A stretch of DNA of 64,000 nt, from NCBI RefSeq assembly GCF_004365355.1, contig NZ_SODP01000003.1:620001-684000 (forward strand). The letters run 5' to 3'. The DNA comes from Kribbella pratensis (GTDB lineage Bacteria > Actinomycetota > Actinomycetes > Propionibacteriales > Kribbellaceae). Each line of letters opens with the position of its first letter. Positions within the stretch are counted from its first letter, which is position 1. Both the position numbers and the translations under genes were made by a program. Positions 34,930 through 42,651 of the stretch are shown piece after piece. The notes beneath the pieces are model-generated. The model searched no databases and was not told the origin of the DNA. It saw only the letters and a list, made by a program, of their open reading frames with translations.

Positions 34930-35067
34930 CCGGGCGGACGCCGACCGTCAACGTTCGCGCTGACCGTTGCGCGGGGTGCCGGACGGGCGCAGTCTGAGGG
35001 CGTCGGCCCGGTTCACGGACCGGCCTGCACAGGGGGAGGGGCAATGAGCGTTCTGATGACCCTGTAG

Positions 35068-35352
35068 GTGACTGGGGACCCCATGGCGATCGAGAAGTTG
35101 GGCGCCGACGACGGCGCGCTCTTCGAGGGTGTGATCGCGGACGCGTCGAGTCGCGGTCTGATCTCACATCACTTCTACGGCAGCGAGACCGAGGTTCTCG
35201 TGGTCGACGAGTGGCCCGACGAGGCGTCGTTCCGGGCGTTCTTCGAGCACTCCGGTCCACAGATCCAGGAAATGATGGCGTCGGCCGGCGTGACGTCCCG
35301 GCCGGAGCCGGAGTTCTGGCGACACCTGGACGTCGGCGACGACGTCGGGTGA
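35068..35352 (+). CDS. Small ABM/ferredoxin-like (antibiotic biosynthesis monooxygenase-type) protein, start disrupted
   Basis: 94 aa from GTG 35068. Helices and strands such as GVIADASSRGLISHHFYGSE and VDEWPDEASFRAFFEHSGPQ match dimeric alpha-beta barrel (ABM-like) proteins. The natural start is probably ATG 35044, which has an excellent GGGGGAGGGG site. It reads MSVLMTL and then hits TAG at 35065-35067, directly before the GTG used here. Re-initiation at this GTG may give a product lacking the first beta strand, or the gene may be dead. Confidence 0.6.
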   Translation: MTGDPMAIEKLGADDGALFEGVIADASSRGLISHHFYGSETEVLVVDEWPDEASFRAFFEHSGPQIQEMMASAGVTSRPEPEFWRHLDVGDDVG

Positions 35353-35373
35353 CGGCGCTGATAGACAGACCTC

Positions 35374-35988
35374 ATGGAGTTCAGTGAGGTTGTCCGGCGG
35401 CGGCGGATGGTGCGGAACTACGACCCGGATCGGGCGGTTCCGGAGGAGGTGCGGGAACGCATCCTGGAGAACGGTCTCCGGGCGCCTTCGGGTGGATTCA
35501 GCCAGGGGTGGGCGTTCCTGACCCTCGAGGGTGACGAGCGGGAGCGGTACTGGCGGATCGCGGCCGAGGATCCGGACGAGAAGTATGTGGAGTGGATCAC
35601 AGGCCTGCGGCGCGCGCCGCTGCTCGTTCTCGCGTTCGCGCACAAGGACGCGTACCTCGATCGGTACACCGAACCGGACAAGGGCTGGACCGATCGCGAC
35701 GAGGGCCGCTGGACGGCGCCGTACTGGTACGTCGACACCGGGATGGCGGTGCTGCTGATGCTGCAGACGGTGGTCGACGAAGGCCTGGGAGCCTGCTTTT
35801 TCGGGCCTCCTGCGGACAAAACGCACCGGCTGCTGAAGGAGTTCGGCGTACCCCAGGGGTTCGATCTGGTCGGGGTGCTGTCGGTCGGGTACCGGGCCCC
35901 GGACAAGCGGTCGCCGTCGCTGAAGCGGGGTCGTCGGACGACCGCCGAAGTGGTGCATCGCGGCCAGTGGGGCAATCACCTGGCGTGA
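35374..35988 (+). CDS. Nitroreductase-family flavoprotein
   Basis: 204 aa. The N-terminal FMN phosphate motif is RRRRMVRNYDPDRAVP. LENGLRAPSGGFSQGWAFL follows, and DTGMAVLLMLQTVVDEGLGA plus LLKEFGVPQGFDLVGVLSVG form the conserved C-terminal half. It uses FMN and NAD(P)H to reduce an unknown substrate. The gene ends inside a 16-bp palindrome. Confidence 0.9.
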   Translation: MEFSEVVRRRRMVRNYDPDRAVPEEVRERILENGLRAPSGGFSQGWAFLTLEGDERERYWRIAAEDPDEKYVEWITGLRRAPLLVLAFAHKDAYLDRYTEPDKGWTDRDEGRWTAPYWYVDTGMAVLLMLQTVVDEGLGACFFGPPADKTHRLLKEFGVPQGFDLVGVLSVGYRAPDKRSPSLKRGRRTTAEVVHRGQWGNHLA

Positions 35989-36002
35989 CGACATATGTCG
36001 TC
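35987..36002. promoter_or_regulatory. 16-bp perfect palindrome upstream of rpf
   Basis: GACGACATATGTCGTC starts on the stop codon of the nitroreductase gene and lies about 210 nt before the rpf start. It could be an operator (dimeric regulator site) for the rpf promoter region. Confidence 0.45.
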
Positions 36003-36038
36003 CCCGTTACACCCATTTGCGACTCGCCGACCAGGGGA

Positions 36039-36068
36039 TTGGCACTTCCGGCATATCTTCGTTATGGT
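36039..36068 (+). promoter_or_regulatory. Candidate rpf promoter
   Basis: TTGGCA (36039-36044) and TATGGT (36063-36068) are separated by 18 nt, predicting a start near 36074-36076 and a leader of about 140 nt before rpf. Confidence 0.4.
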
Positions 36069-36214
36069 CCCGTGATGTTGGCCGGGATCGGGGAAGATTC
36101 CGGACAGCACATCCCCTCGGCGGGACCATGAGCTCCGGGCAGCCAGTCCGGCGTCGGCGGTCGGTGCCTGTGCTGTCCCACCCCGTGCCCGGGTAGCCCT
36201 ACCTGGGAGCGTTA
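36064..36214 (+). other. Structured leader region of rpf
   Basis: ATGGTCCCG (36064-36072) pairs with CGGGACCAT (36121-36129). Inside, CCGGGA pairs with TTCCGG and GGGGA with TCCCC as alternatives. A short ORF of 18 codons (ATG 36074 to TGA 36130) fills the interior. C-di-AMP (ydaO) riboswitches often precede actinobacterial rpf genes, but I could not align the consensus here beyond a short ACAGC/CGGCGG tail, so no riboswitch class is assigned. Confidence 0.35.
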
Positions 36215-37345
36215 GTGCGTAAGTCCATCATCGTGGCCGTCGGTGCGACGGCTGCGTTCGCCGTCGCGGGCGGCTCCGTGGCCTATGCCGCGAAGAGCAA
36301 GACGGTCAGTCTCTCCGTCGACGGCCAGGTGCGGAAGGTTCACACCTTCGGCTCCACCGTGGCAGACGCCCTGAAGGCCGAGAAAGTTCAGATCGGTGCC
36401 CACGACGTGGTCGCGCCGGGTCCGGACTCCAAACTCAAGGACGGCCAGGAGATCTCGGTCCAGTACGGTCGCGAGCTGACGGTCAACGCCGACGGCACCA
36501 AGAAGGCCTACTGGACCACCGCCGACAGCGTGAACGAAGCGCTCGCCGACCTCGGTCTGCGGTACGACGGGGCCCAGCTGTCCACCAGCCGGAGCGCGCC
36601 ACTCGGGCGCCAGGGGCTGGAACTGGTCGTGAAGACCCCGAAGACCGTGCAGATCGTCCACCTGGGCAAGATCGCGACGATCAAGTCGCTGGCCGGCACC
36701 GTCGGTGAGGCCCTGACCGAGGCGAAGATCCGCTGGGACGCCGACGACCGGATCACCCCGTCCGCCGCCACCCCGCTGAAGCTCGGCATCAACAAGATCG
36801 GCTACGTGCAGGTCCTGCAGAAGCAGGTCACCAAGACCCTGGCGGTTGCGCACGGCACCGACGAGACCAAGTCGGCGACGCTGGTCGAGGGCACGAAGAA
36901 GACCACGGCCAAGGGCACCGACGGCTCCAAGTCCGTCACGTACCTGTACACCTACCTGGACGGCAAGCTGTCGACCACGAAGGTGGTCGCGTCGAAGGTC
37001 GTCACCGCGCCGGTCGACGAGCAGATCCTGGTCGGCACCAAGCCGAAGCCGGCGGAGCCGACCACCACGACGACGGACGAGAAGCCGTCGGTCCCCACCA
37101 GCAGTGGTGGCGCGTGGGACCGGATCGCGGCGTGCGAGTCCGGCGGCAACTGGGCCGCGAACACCGGTAACGGGTACTACGGCGGTCTCCAGTTCGACCA
37201 CGGCACCTGGGCGGCGTACGGCGGGACGGCGTACGCCAACAACGCCAACGGTGCCTCGAAGGCGCAGCAGATCGCGATCGCGGAGAAGGTCAAGGCCGAC
37301 CGCGGTGGCTACGGCGCGTGGCCGGTGTGCGGCAAGAAGGCCTGA
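36215..37345 (+). CDS. rpfB: Resuscitation-promoting factor, RpfB-like
   Basis: 376-aa secreted muralytic enzyme. A signal peptide (IIVAVGATAAFAVAGGSVAY) is followed by DUF348 repeats (from about 29, 88 and 143; SVDGQVRKVHTFGSTVADAL is one). A G5 domain follows (~195-272, ending APVDEQILVGT). A Thr-rich linker leads to the transglycosylase-like Rpf domain (~299-376). Catalytic Glu308 is in CESGGNW; Cys307 and Cys372 can form the domain disulfide. It cleaves peptidoglycan and stimulates growth from dormancy. GTG start with GGGAG upstream; rsmA follows after 18 nt. Confidence 0.95.
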   Translation: MRKSIIVAVGATAAFAVAGGSVAYAAKSKTVSLSVDGQVRKVHTFGSTVADALKAEKVQIGAHDVVAPGPDSKLKDGQEISVQYGRELTVNADGTKKAYWTTADSVNEALADLGLRYDGAQLSTSRSAPLGRQGLELVVKTPKTVQIVHLGKIATIKSLAGTVGEALTEAKIRWDADDRITPSAATPLKLGINKIGYVQVLQKQVTKTLAVAHGTDETKSATLVEGTKKTTAKGTDGSKSVTYLYTYLDGKLSTTKVVASKVVTAPVDEQILVGTKPKPAEPTTTTTDEKPSVPTSSGGAWDRIAACESGGNWAANTGNGYYGGLQFDHGTWAAYGGTAYANNANGASKAQQIAIAEKVKADRGGYGAWPVCGKKA

Positions 37346-37363
37346 GCCTGACACACTGACGGC

Positions 37364-38242
37364 GTGAGCTCGTCTGATTCATCCACCTCCGCCGGACCGA
37401 GGCTTCTCGGTCCGGCGGAGGTGCGTTCACTGGCCGCCGCGCTCGGGGTTCGTCCGACCAAGCAGCGCGGCCAGAACTTCGTCATCGACCCGAACACGGT
37501 CCGAAGGATCGTGCGCGCCGCCGACCTGTCCGCCGGCGAGACCGTGCTGGAGGTCGGCCCCGGGCTCGGCTCACTGACTCTGGCGCTGCTCGCGGAGGGG
37601 CACCCGGTCACCGCGGTCGAGATCGACCCGCTGCTCGCGCAGGCGCTCCCGTCCACCATCGCGACGTACGCGCCCGAGCAGGCCTCCGCGTTGACCGTGG
37701 TCCAGGCCGACGCGATGGAGGTGACCCCGGCGGAGATCGGTACGCCGACCGCCTGCGTGGCGAATCTTCCGTACAACGTCGCGGTGCCCGTCCTGCTCCA
37801 CCTGCTCCAGGTGTCCGACTCGCTACGCCACGGTCTCGTCATGGTGCAGTCCGAGGTCGCGGACCGACTGGCCGCCCCGCCCGGCTCGCGGACGTACGGC
37901 GTACCGTCCGCCAAGGCCGCCTGGTACGCCGATGTGCGGCGCGCCGGGCCCGTCGGGCGGAATGTCTTCTGGCCGGCGCCGAACGTGGACTCCGGGCTGG
38001 TCGCGTTCGAACGACGCGATCCGCCGGACACGCCGGCGAGCCGCGAGGAGGTGTTCGCGGTGATCGAGGCCGCGTTCTCGCAGCGGCGTAAGACGATCCG
38101 CTCCGCGCTGGCACGCTGGATGCCGGACCGCGCGCGGCTGGACGAGGTGCTCGCGGCAACGGGTATCGACCCGCAGTTGCGCGGCGAGATGCTCGGCATC
38201 ACCGAGTTCGCGGCCCTCGCTGGTGCAGGTCGAACTCAGTAA
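37364..38242 (+). CDS. rsmA: 16S rRNA dimethyladenosine transferase
   Basis: 292 aa (KsgA). It dimethylates A1518/A1519 of 16S rRNA late in 30S assembly. QRGQNFVIDPNTVRRIV is the conserved N-terminal segment; EVGPGLGSLTLALL is SAM motif I. VVQADAMEV and VANLPYNVAVPVL include the NLPY catalytic motif IV. The tail has RRKTIRSALARW. It sits in the standard rpfB-rsmA-ispE order; GTG start. Confidence 0.96.
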   Translation: MSSSDSSTSAGPRLLGPAEVRSLAAALGVRPTKQRGQNFVIDPNTVRRIVRAADLSAGETVLEVGPGLGSLTLALLAEGHPVTAVEIDPLLAQALPSTIATYAPEQASALTVVQADAMEVTPAEIGTPTACVANLPYNVAVPVLLHLLQVSDSLRHGLVMVQSEVADRLAAPPGSRTYGVPSAKAAWYADVRRAGPVGRNVFWPAPNVDSGLVAFERRDPPDTPASREEVFAVIEAAFSQRRKTIRSALARWMPDRARLDEVLAATGIDPQLRGEMLGITEFAALAGAGRTQ

Positions 38243-38247
38243 GGCAC

Positions 38248-38253
38248 TAACCT
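38248..38253 (+). promoter_or_regulatory. -10 box TAACCT, leaderless ispE promoter
   Basis: TAACCT ends 7 nt before the GTG at 38261, so ispE may have its own leaderless promoter in addition to read-through from rsmA. Confidence 0.4.
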
Positions 38254-38260
38254 GTGCGAC

Positions 38261-39193
38261 GTGCCACCTTCTGTTGAGGTCACGGTGCGAGCGCCGGCCA
38301 AGATCAATCTCGGTCTGTCGGTCGGTCCGCCGCGCCCAGACGGGTTCCACCCCGTCGCCACGGTGTACCAGGCCGTCGCCCTGTACGACGACGTCACCGC
38401 GCAGGTTCGGGACGACGACGGCGAGGTCTCGGTCGAGATCGTGGGGGACTTCGCGGACGACGTACCGGCCGACGAGACGAACCTCGCGGTGAAGGCGGCC
38501 CGGCTGCTGCAGGCGGAGTACGACGTCGACGAGGGTGTCGACCTGACCATCCGCAAGACGATCCCGGTGGCCGGCGGCATGGCCGGTGGATCGACTGACG
38601 CCGCAGCGACTCTGGTGGCGTGCAACCGGCTGTGGGGTCTGCAGCTCACGCAGACCGAGCTGCAGCATCACGCCGCGGAGCTGGGCAGTGACGTGCCGTT
38701 CTGCCTCGTCGGGCACACCGCTCTCGGTCAGGGCCGCGGCGAGCAGGTCACCGAGGTGATGTCCCGCGGGACGTTCCACTGGGTGTTCGCGGTCGCCGAC
38801 GGCGGCCTGTCCACCCCCGAGGTGTACGCCGAGCTGGACCGCCTGCGACCGCTGCGCCGCGTCGAGGCACCGCAGGTCCGTCCTGAACTGCTGTCCGCGC
38901 TGCTGTCCGGTCAGCCCGGCGCCCTCGCTGTTGCTCTCAGCAACGACCTGCAGGCGGCCGCGTTGTCGTTGCGTCCGGAGCTGGGTGACACGCTCCAGTT
39001 CGGCCTCGACCAAGGCGCGCTCGCCGCGCAGATCTCCGGATCCGGCCCCACCTGCCTGTTCCTCGCCGCCGACAGTCGCAGCGCGGTAGACCTGGCCGTC
39101 GAACTCGCCGAGTCCGGCCTGTGCCGCATGGTCCGCCAGGCCGAAGGCCCCGTCCCCGGCGCCCGAATCCTTCCCGCCATCGTCTCCCACTAG
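38261..39193 (+). CDS. ispE: 4-diphosphocytidyl-2-C-methyl-D-erythritol kinase
   Basis: 310 aa GHMP kinase of the MEP isoprenoid pathway. VRAPAKINLGLSVGPPRPDG at the N-terminus and the ATP loop IPVAGGMAGGSTDAAATLVA are diagnostic. ISGSGPTCLFLAADS is the third GHMP motif. It supplies isoprenoid precursors (for example for the polyprenyl phosphate used by Pmt). It is the last gene of the rpf-rsmA-ispE group. Confidence 0.96.
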   Translation: MPPSVEVTVRAPAKINLGLSVGPPRPDGFHPVATVYQAVALYDDVTAQVRDDDGEVSVEIVGDFADDVPADETNLAVKAARLLQAEYDVDEGVDLTIRKTIPVAGGMAGGSTDAAATLVACNRLWGLQLTQTELQHHAAELGSDVPFCLVGHTALGQGRGEQVTEVMSRGTFHWVFAVADGGLSTPEVYAELDRLRPLRRVEAPQVRPELLSALLSGQPGALAVALSNDLQAAALSLRPELGDTLQFGLDQGALAAQISGSGPTCLFLAADSRSAVDLAVELAESGLCRMVRQAEGPVPGARILPAIVSH

Positions 39194-39197
39194 TACG

Positions 39198-39207
39198 CTT
39201 AGCTAAG
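39198..39207. promoter_or_regulatory. CTTAGCTAAG palindrome, antitoxin operator
   Basis: A perfect 10-bp palindrome followed by a further CTAAG half-site at 39212. It lies between a TACGCT box (39194-39199) and the ribosome-binding site of the antitoxin gene, the usual position of a Phd/YefM autoregulatory site. Confidence 0.5.
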
Positions 39208-39221
39208 TGGACTAAGGGGGG

Positions 39222-39479
39222 ATGATGGGCGAGCCTCCTCCGCAGTACAACATTCATGAAGCGAAGACGCAGCTGTCTCGGATCATCGAGCGGGTAGAGC
39301 ATGGCGAGGAAGTCGTCATCAGCCGCGCCGGCCGTCCTGTCGCAAAAGTAGTTCCGCTGCCTACTGCCCGCCGGCGGACTGGGTGAGGCTCGCTGGCAGA
39401 TCAGATCAGCCTGGCTGACGACTGGGACTCGCCAGAGACGAACGCACAGATCGCCGATGACTTCAGCATTCCCACGTGA
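39222..39479 (+). pseudogene. Phd/YefM-type antitoxin with in-frame stop
   Basis: The frame from ATG 39222 reads YNIHEAKTQLSRIIERVEHG and VVISRAGRPVAKVVPLP, the DNA-binding half of Phd/YefM antitoxins, then meets TGA at 39384-39386 after 54 codons. The same frame continues after the stop with GSLADQISLADDWDSPETNA and ends at TGA 39477-39479, which is the expected toxin-binding tail. A single base change (for example TGG or CGA to TGA) explains the stop. The shortened 54-aa protein could still bind DNA but not the toxin. Confidence 0.75.
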
Positions 39480-39744
39480 CGGAACGACTGTCTGGGAACT
39501 CTCGATCAAGCAGGCGGCTGGGAAGATCAACCTGCCGGACAACCTGCTGGAATGGATCGAGCGTGGTGGTCTCAGCGAGTTGCCGATCTCCATGGCGCAT
39601 GCCGACCTCGCCGGGCGGTTGCCGGCGATCCATCGGGATCCCTTCGATCGGATGCTGGTGGCCCAGGCTCTCGTCGAGAAGTTGACGCTGGTGACTCGCG
39701 ACGGATTCATCCAGCGGTACGACGTACCAGTCCTCAAAGCCTGA
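39457..39744 (+). pseudogene. VapC-type PIN toxin, N-terminal third deleted
   Basis: From about 39484 the frame encodes the back two thirds of a PIN toxin: TTVWELSIKQAAGKINLPDN, ELPISMAHADLAGRLPAIHR, DPFDRMLVAQALVEKLTLVT and RDGFIQRYDVPVLKA. The N-terminal strand with the first catalytic Asp (the usual LLLDTHxLLW) is missing, and the frame runs into the end of the antitoxin instead. It is therefore inactive as a nuclease. Together with the nonsense codon in the antitoxin it marks a decayed toxin-antitoxin locus. Confidence 0.75.
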
Positions 39745-39816
39745 AAATCGCTCGTCCACGCCCTGGGTGTGGTGTTACGGTCCGACTGGCCCTTAGTGCA
39801 GAGACAGGAGACCGGG

Positions 39817-39924
39817 ATGCGCCGCGGATCGATCGACCTCATCGGTTCTGATCGTTTCGACGCATTCGCGAGGACTCTTGAACTCTCTGACGATGGGCAT
39901 TGTGGCGCATGTCGACGCCGGTAA
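39817..39924 (+). CDS. Short ORF overlapping the start of the ribosome-protection gene (possible leader peptide)
   Basis: 35 codons from ATG 39817, with AGGAG 6 nt upstream, to TAA 39924 in the +1 frame relative to the next gene, whose TTG start (39878) lies inside it. The predicted peptide starts MRRGSIDLIGSD and ends in GACRRR. Leader peptides that tune expression of ribosome-protection genes are known from tet(M)-type systems, and translation through the TTG would couple the two. No family match is recognised. Confidence 0.35.
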   Translation: MRRGSIDLIGSDRFDAFARTLELSDDGHCGACRRR

Positions 39925-41770
39925 GACCAGCCTGACCGAGCGGCTGCTGTACGCCGCCGGGGTCATCGACCGGGTCGGCCGGGTCGACGACGGGAACACC
40001 CAGACCGACTCGATGGACCTCGAGCGGAAACGTGGCATCACGATCCGCTCGGCGGTGGTGTCGTTCGCGCTCGGCGACCTGCCGGTCAACCTGATCGACA
40101 CCCCGGGGCACTCCGACTTCATCGCCGAGGTCGAGCGGGCCCTGTCGGTGCTCGACGGCGCGGTGCTGGTGATCTCCGCGGTCGAAGGCGTGCAGCCGCA
40201 GACGCGGCTGCTGATGCGCACGCTGGACCGGCTGCGTATCCCGACGCTGCTGTTCGTGAACAAGATCGACCGCGTCGGTGCGCGGTACGACGAGCTGCTG
40301 GCCGATATCAAGCGCTTGCTGACACCGGCCGCTGTGCCGATGGTCGGAGTCATGGACCTCGGGACGCGGTCCGCCCGCCTGACGGCCGTCGACGACGAGC
40401 CGCTGGCGGAGATGCTTGCCGAGCGCAACGATGACTTCCTCGAGCGGTACCTGTCCGGCGGCGCGCTGGACCTCGCCGGCGAGCTCCGGCGCCAGGTCGC
40501 CGAGGCGTGGGTGCATCCGGTGTACTTCGGCTCCGCGATGACCGGCGTCGGCGTACCCGAGGTGATCGAGGGCATCCGGTCATGGTTGCCCCGGGCCACC
40601 GGATCGACGAAGGATCCGTTGCAGGCAAGGGTTTTCAAGGTCGATCGCGGCGCGGCAGGGCAGAAGATCGCGCTGGCCCGGATGTTCGCGGGCACCTTGA
40701 CGGCACGCTCGTACGTCGACGTACACCCGGTGGACGGAGCGGAGTACCAGGCTCGTCCGAGCGCGATCGAGGTGTCAGGCCGTCCCGTTGACAGGGCCGA
40801 GGCCGGTCAGATCGTGGCGTTGCGCGGGTTGAAGAGCATCCGGATCGGCGATCAGCTCGGTGTGCGTACCAAGCAGGTCGGACGGTTGTTCGCGCCGCCG
40901 ACGCTGGAGACCGTGGTGAGCGCGCGGGACCGGGTCAAGCTGTTCCAGGCATTGACGCAACTCGCCGAGCAGGACCCGCTGATCCGGGTCCGCAAGGCCG
41001 ACGACATCACGGTCAGCCTGTACGGCGAGGTGCAGAAGGAGGTCATCGCGTCGTTGCTCGAAACGGAGTACGGCGTCGAGGTCACGTTCAGCGAGACGAC
41101 GCCGATCCACGTCGAACGGCTCGACGGCGAGGGCGACGCGGTCCGCGAGATGATGGCGCCGGGCAACTTGTGGCTGGCCGGCGTCGGATTCCGTGTCGCA
41201 CCGATTGCCGAGGGCATCGAGTACAACCTGATGGTCGAGCTCGGCGGGCTGCCGCGCGCGTTCCATACCGCGATCGAGGAGACTGTACGCCTGACGCTCC
41301 ATCAAGGCCTGTACGGCTGGGAGGTCCCGGACATCCGGGTCGACCTCACGCATACGGCCTACGACAGCGTCGGCACGACGGCCGGTGACTTCCGGCGGCT
41401 GGTGCCGCTCGTCCTGCTGGAGGCGATCGCCCGAGCCGGTACGACGGTCCTCGAGCCGGTCAACCACTTCGAGCTCGACGTTCCGGCCGACACGGTGTCA
41501 CGCGTTCTCGCCCACGTCGCCGAACATCGCGGTCTCGTCTCACAGACCGCCCTGACCGAGACGCAGGCCCACCTGGAGGGCACGATCCCGGCGGCGACCA
41601 CCCATCCGTTCGAGAGTCTGCTGCCGGCCCTGAGCCACGGCGAAGGCCTCCTCGCCACCACGTTCCACACCTATCAACCGGTCTCCGGCCCGGCTCCCAC
41701 CCGTCCGCGGACCGACGGCAACCCCCTCAATCAGAAGGAGTACGTGCTCAACCTCAATCGAAGCTCTTGA
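39878..41770 (+). CDS. TetM/OtrA-type ribosomal protection GTPase
   Basis: 630 aa, close to TetM/OtrA length. EF-G-like G motifs are AHVDAGKT (10-17), RGITIRSAVV, DTPGHSDF and VNKIDR. Domains II-V follow, and the C-terminal loop of domain IV/V carries the family's features (SVGTTAGDFRRL, LEGTIPAATTHPFESLLPAL). Such proteins free ribosomes from tetracycline-class drugs; chromosomal versions in actinomycetes may confer low-level resistance or do another job. The TTG start fits the family N-terminus (NSLTMGIVAHVDAGKTSLTE). It overlaps the convergent kinase gene by 17 nt. Confidence 0.9.
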   Translation: MNSLTMGIVAHVDAGKTSLTERLLYAAGVIDRVGRVDDGNTQTDSMDLERKRGITIRSAVVSFALGDLPVNLIDTPGHSDFIAEVERALSVLDGAVLVISAVEGVQPQTRLLMRTLDRLRIPTLLFVNKIDRVGARYDELLADIKRLLTPAAVPMVGVMDLGTRSARLTAVDDEPLAEMLAERNDDFLERYLSGGALDLAGELRRQVAEAWVHPVYFGSAMTGVGVPEVIEGIRSWLPRATGSTKDPLQARVFKVDRGAAGQKIALARMFAGTLTARSYVDVHPVDGAEYQARPSAIEVSGRPVDRAEAGQIVALRGLKSIRIGDQLGVRTKQVGRLFAPPTLETVVSARDRVKLFQALTQLAEQDPLIRVRKADDITVSLYGEVQKEVIASLLETEYGVEVTFSETTPIHVERLDGEGDAVREMMAPGNLWLAGVGFRVAPIAEGIEYNLMVELGGLPRAFHTAIEETVRLTLHQGLYGWEVPDIRVDLTHTAYDSVGTTAGDFRRLVPLVLLEAIARAGTTVLEPVNHFELDVPADTVSRVLAHVAEHRGLVSQTALTETQAHLEGTIPAATTHPFESLLPALSHGEGLLATTFHTYQPVSGPAPTRPRTDGNPLNQKEYVLNLNRSS

Positions 41771-42602
41771 GGATCGTGTGGATCTCGGCGACGGTTTGCG
41801 CACGGTCGGGCCAGTGGGCGGTGATGCAGAGAAGTTCACGCAGGTGCAGGAGCGGCATCCGCGCACGCCAGCCCTCGGCCAGCGGGTGCATCTCCTCGTA
41901 CGCCGAGAAGAAGGCGTCCGACAGGTTGCCGTAGACGAGCAGCGTGGCCAGGTCGGCTTCGGGCCAGCCGTAGTTGACGGCGGGATCGATCATGCCGGGC
42001 TGCCCGTCGGGGCCGGGCAGGAGGTTGCCGTGCCAGAGGTCACCGTGCAGGAGCGACGGCGGCTGGTCCGGGACCAGTTCCGGCAGGCGACCGGCAAGGC
42101 GTTCCAGCCGGTGGCGATCGGCCGACGGTAGCTGCCCGGAGCAGTTGGGCTCCTCGAGGTACCGGAGTAGACGCTGCTCCGCGAAGAACGCGTGACCGTC
42201 GGACGTCCACGGGTTCCGCTGCGGAAGCGTGCCCAGGTAGTTGTCCCGGTGGTACCCGAACTTGTCCGCCGTCTGCCGATGCTGCAGCGCCAACGCCCGC
42301 CCGGCATCCTCCAAGTACGTCGGCGACGCTGCCGCCGTACCGAGGTCAGCCAGGACGATGAACGACGACGTGACCCGGAGCACCTCCGGTACAGCGAATC
42401 CGCCCGGGACCCGCAGCGCGTCGAGGCCGTCGGCTTCGAGCGGATACAGGTCGGGCGGCAGGTCATCCTGGGTCTTCACGACCACCGTCCGGCCCAGCGA
42501 CGTACGCACGCGGTAGGTCTTGCTGGCGTAGCCGCCCTCCAGCGGATCGGCTGCGATCGGGTCGCCCAGGGACAGGCCCTCGAGCCAGGCGGGAGTCAGC
42601 AC
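41754..42602 (-). CDS. Fructosamine kinase family protein
   Basis: 282 aa, aminoglycoside/choline-kinase-like fold. GGYASKTYRVRTSLGRTVVV is the nucleotide-binding start, and SLLHGDLWHGNLLPGPDG with MIDPAVNYGWPEADLA the catalytic and metal loops (HGDxWxxN and IDP). This form is typical of fructosamine-3-kinases, which phosphorylate glycated proteins or amines so they break down. GTG 42602 is chosen; a CCAGGA site lies about 10 nt upstream. It is divergent from the ABC-F gene. Confidence 0.88.
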   Translation of the reverse strand: MLTPAWLEGLSLGDPIAADPLEGGYASKTYRVRTSLGRTVVVKTQDDLPPDLYPLEADGLDALRVPGGFAVPEVLRVTSSFIVLADLGTAAASPTYLEDAGRALALQHRQTADKFGYHRDNYLGTLPQRNPWTSDGHAFFAEQRLLRYLEEPNCSGQLPSADRHRLERLAGRLPELVPDQPPSLLHGDLWHGNLLPGPDGQPGMIDPAVNYGWPEADLATLLVYGNLSDAFFSAYEEMHPLAEGWRARMPLLHLRELLCITAHWPDRAQTVAEIHTILKSFD

Positions 42603-42635
42603 CTGGACGATCCTGGCACGGGTGCCGCGGTCGGA

Positions 42636-42641
42636 TACCCT
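42636..42641 (+). promoter_or_regulatory. -10 box TACCCT before ABC-F gene
   Basis: TACCCT lies 10 nt upstream of the ATG at 42652; with no ribosome-binding site visible, the transcript is probably leaderless or nearly so. Confidence 0.4.
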
Positions 42642-42651
42642 TGGGCGCGTT

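Noticed and set aside
36003..36214. c-di-AMP (ydaO) riboswitch upstream of rpf
   Set aside because: Expected from related genomes, but I could not place the conserved core and stems; only a short tail-like segment near 36105-36125 resembles it. Left as a structured leader of unknown class.
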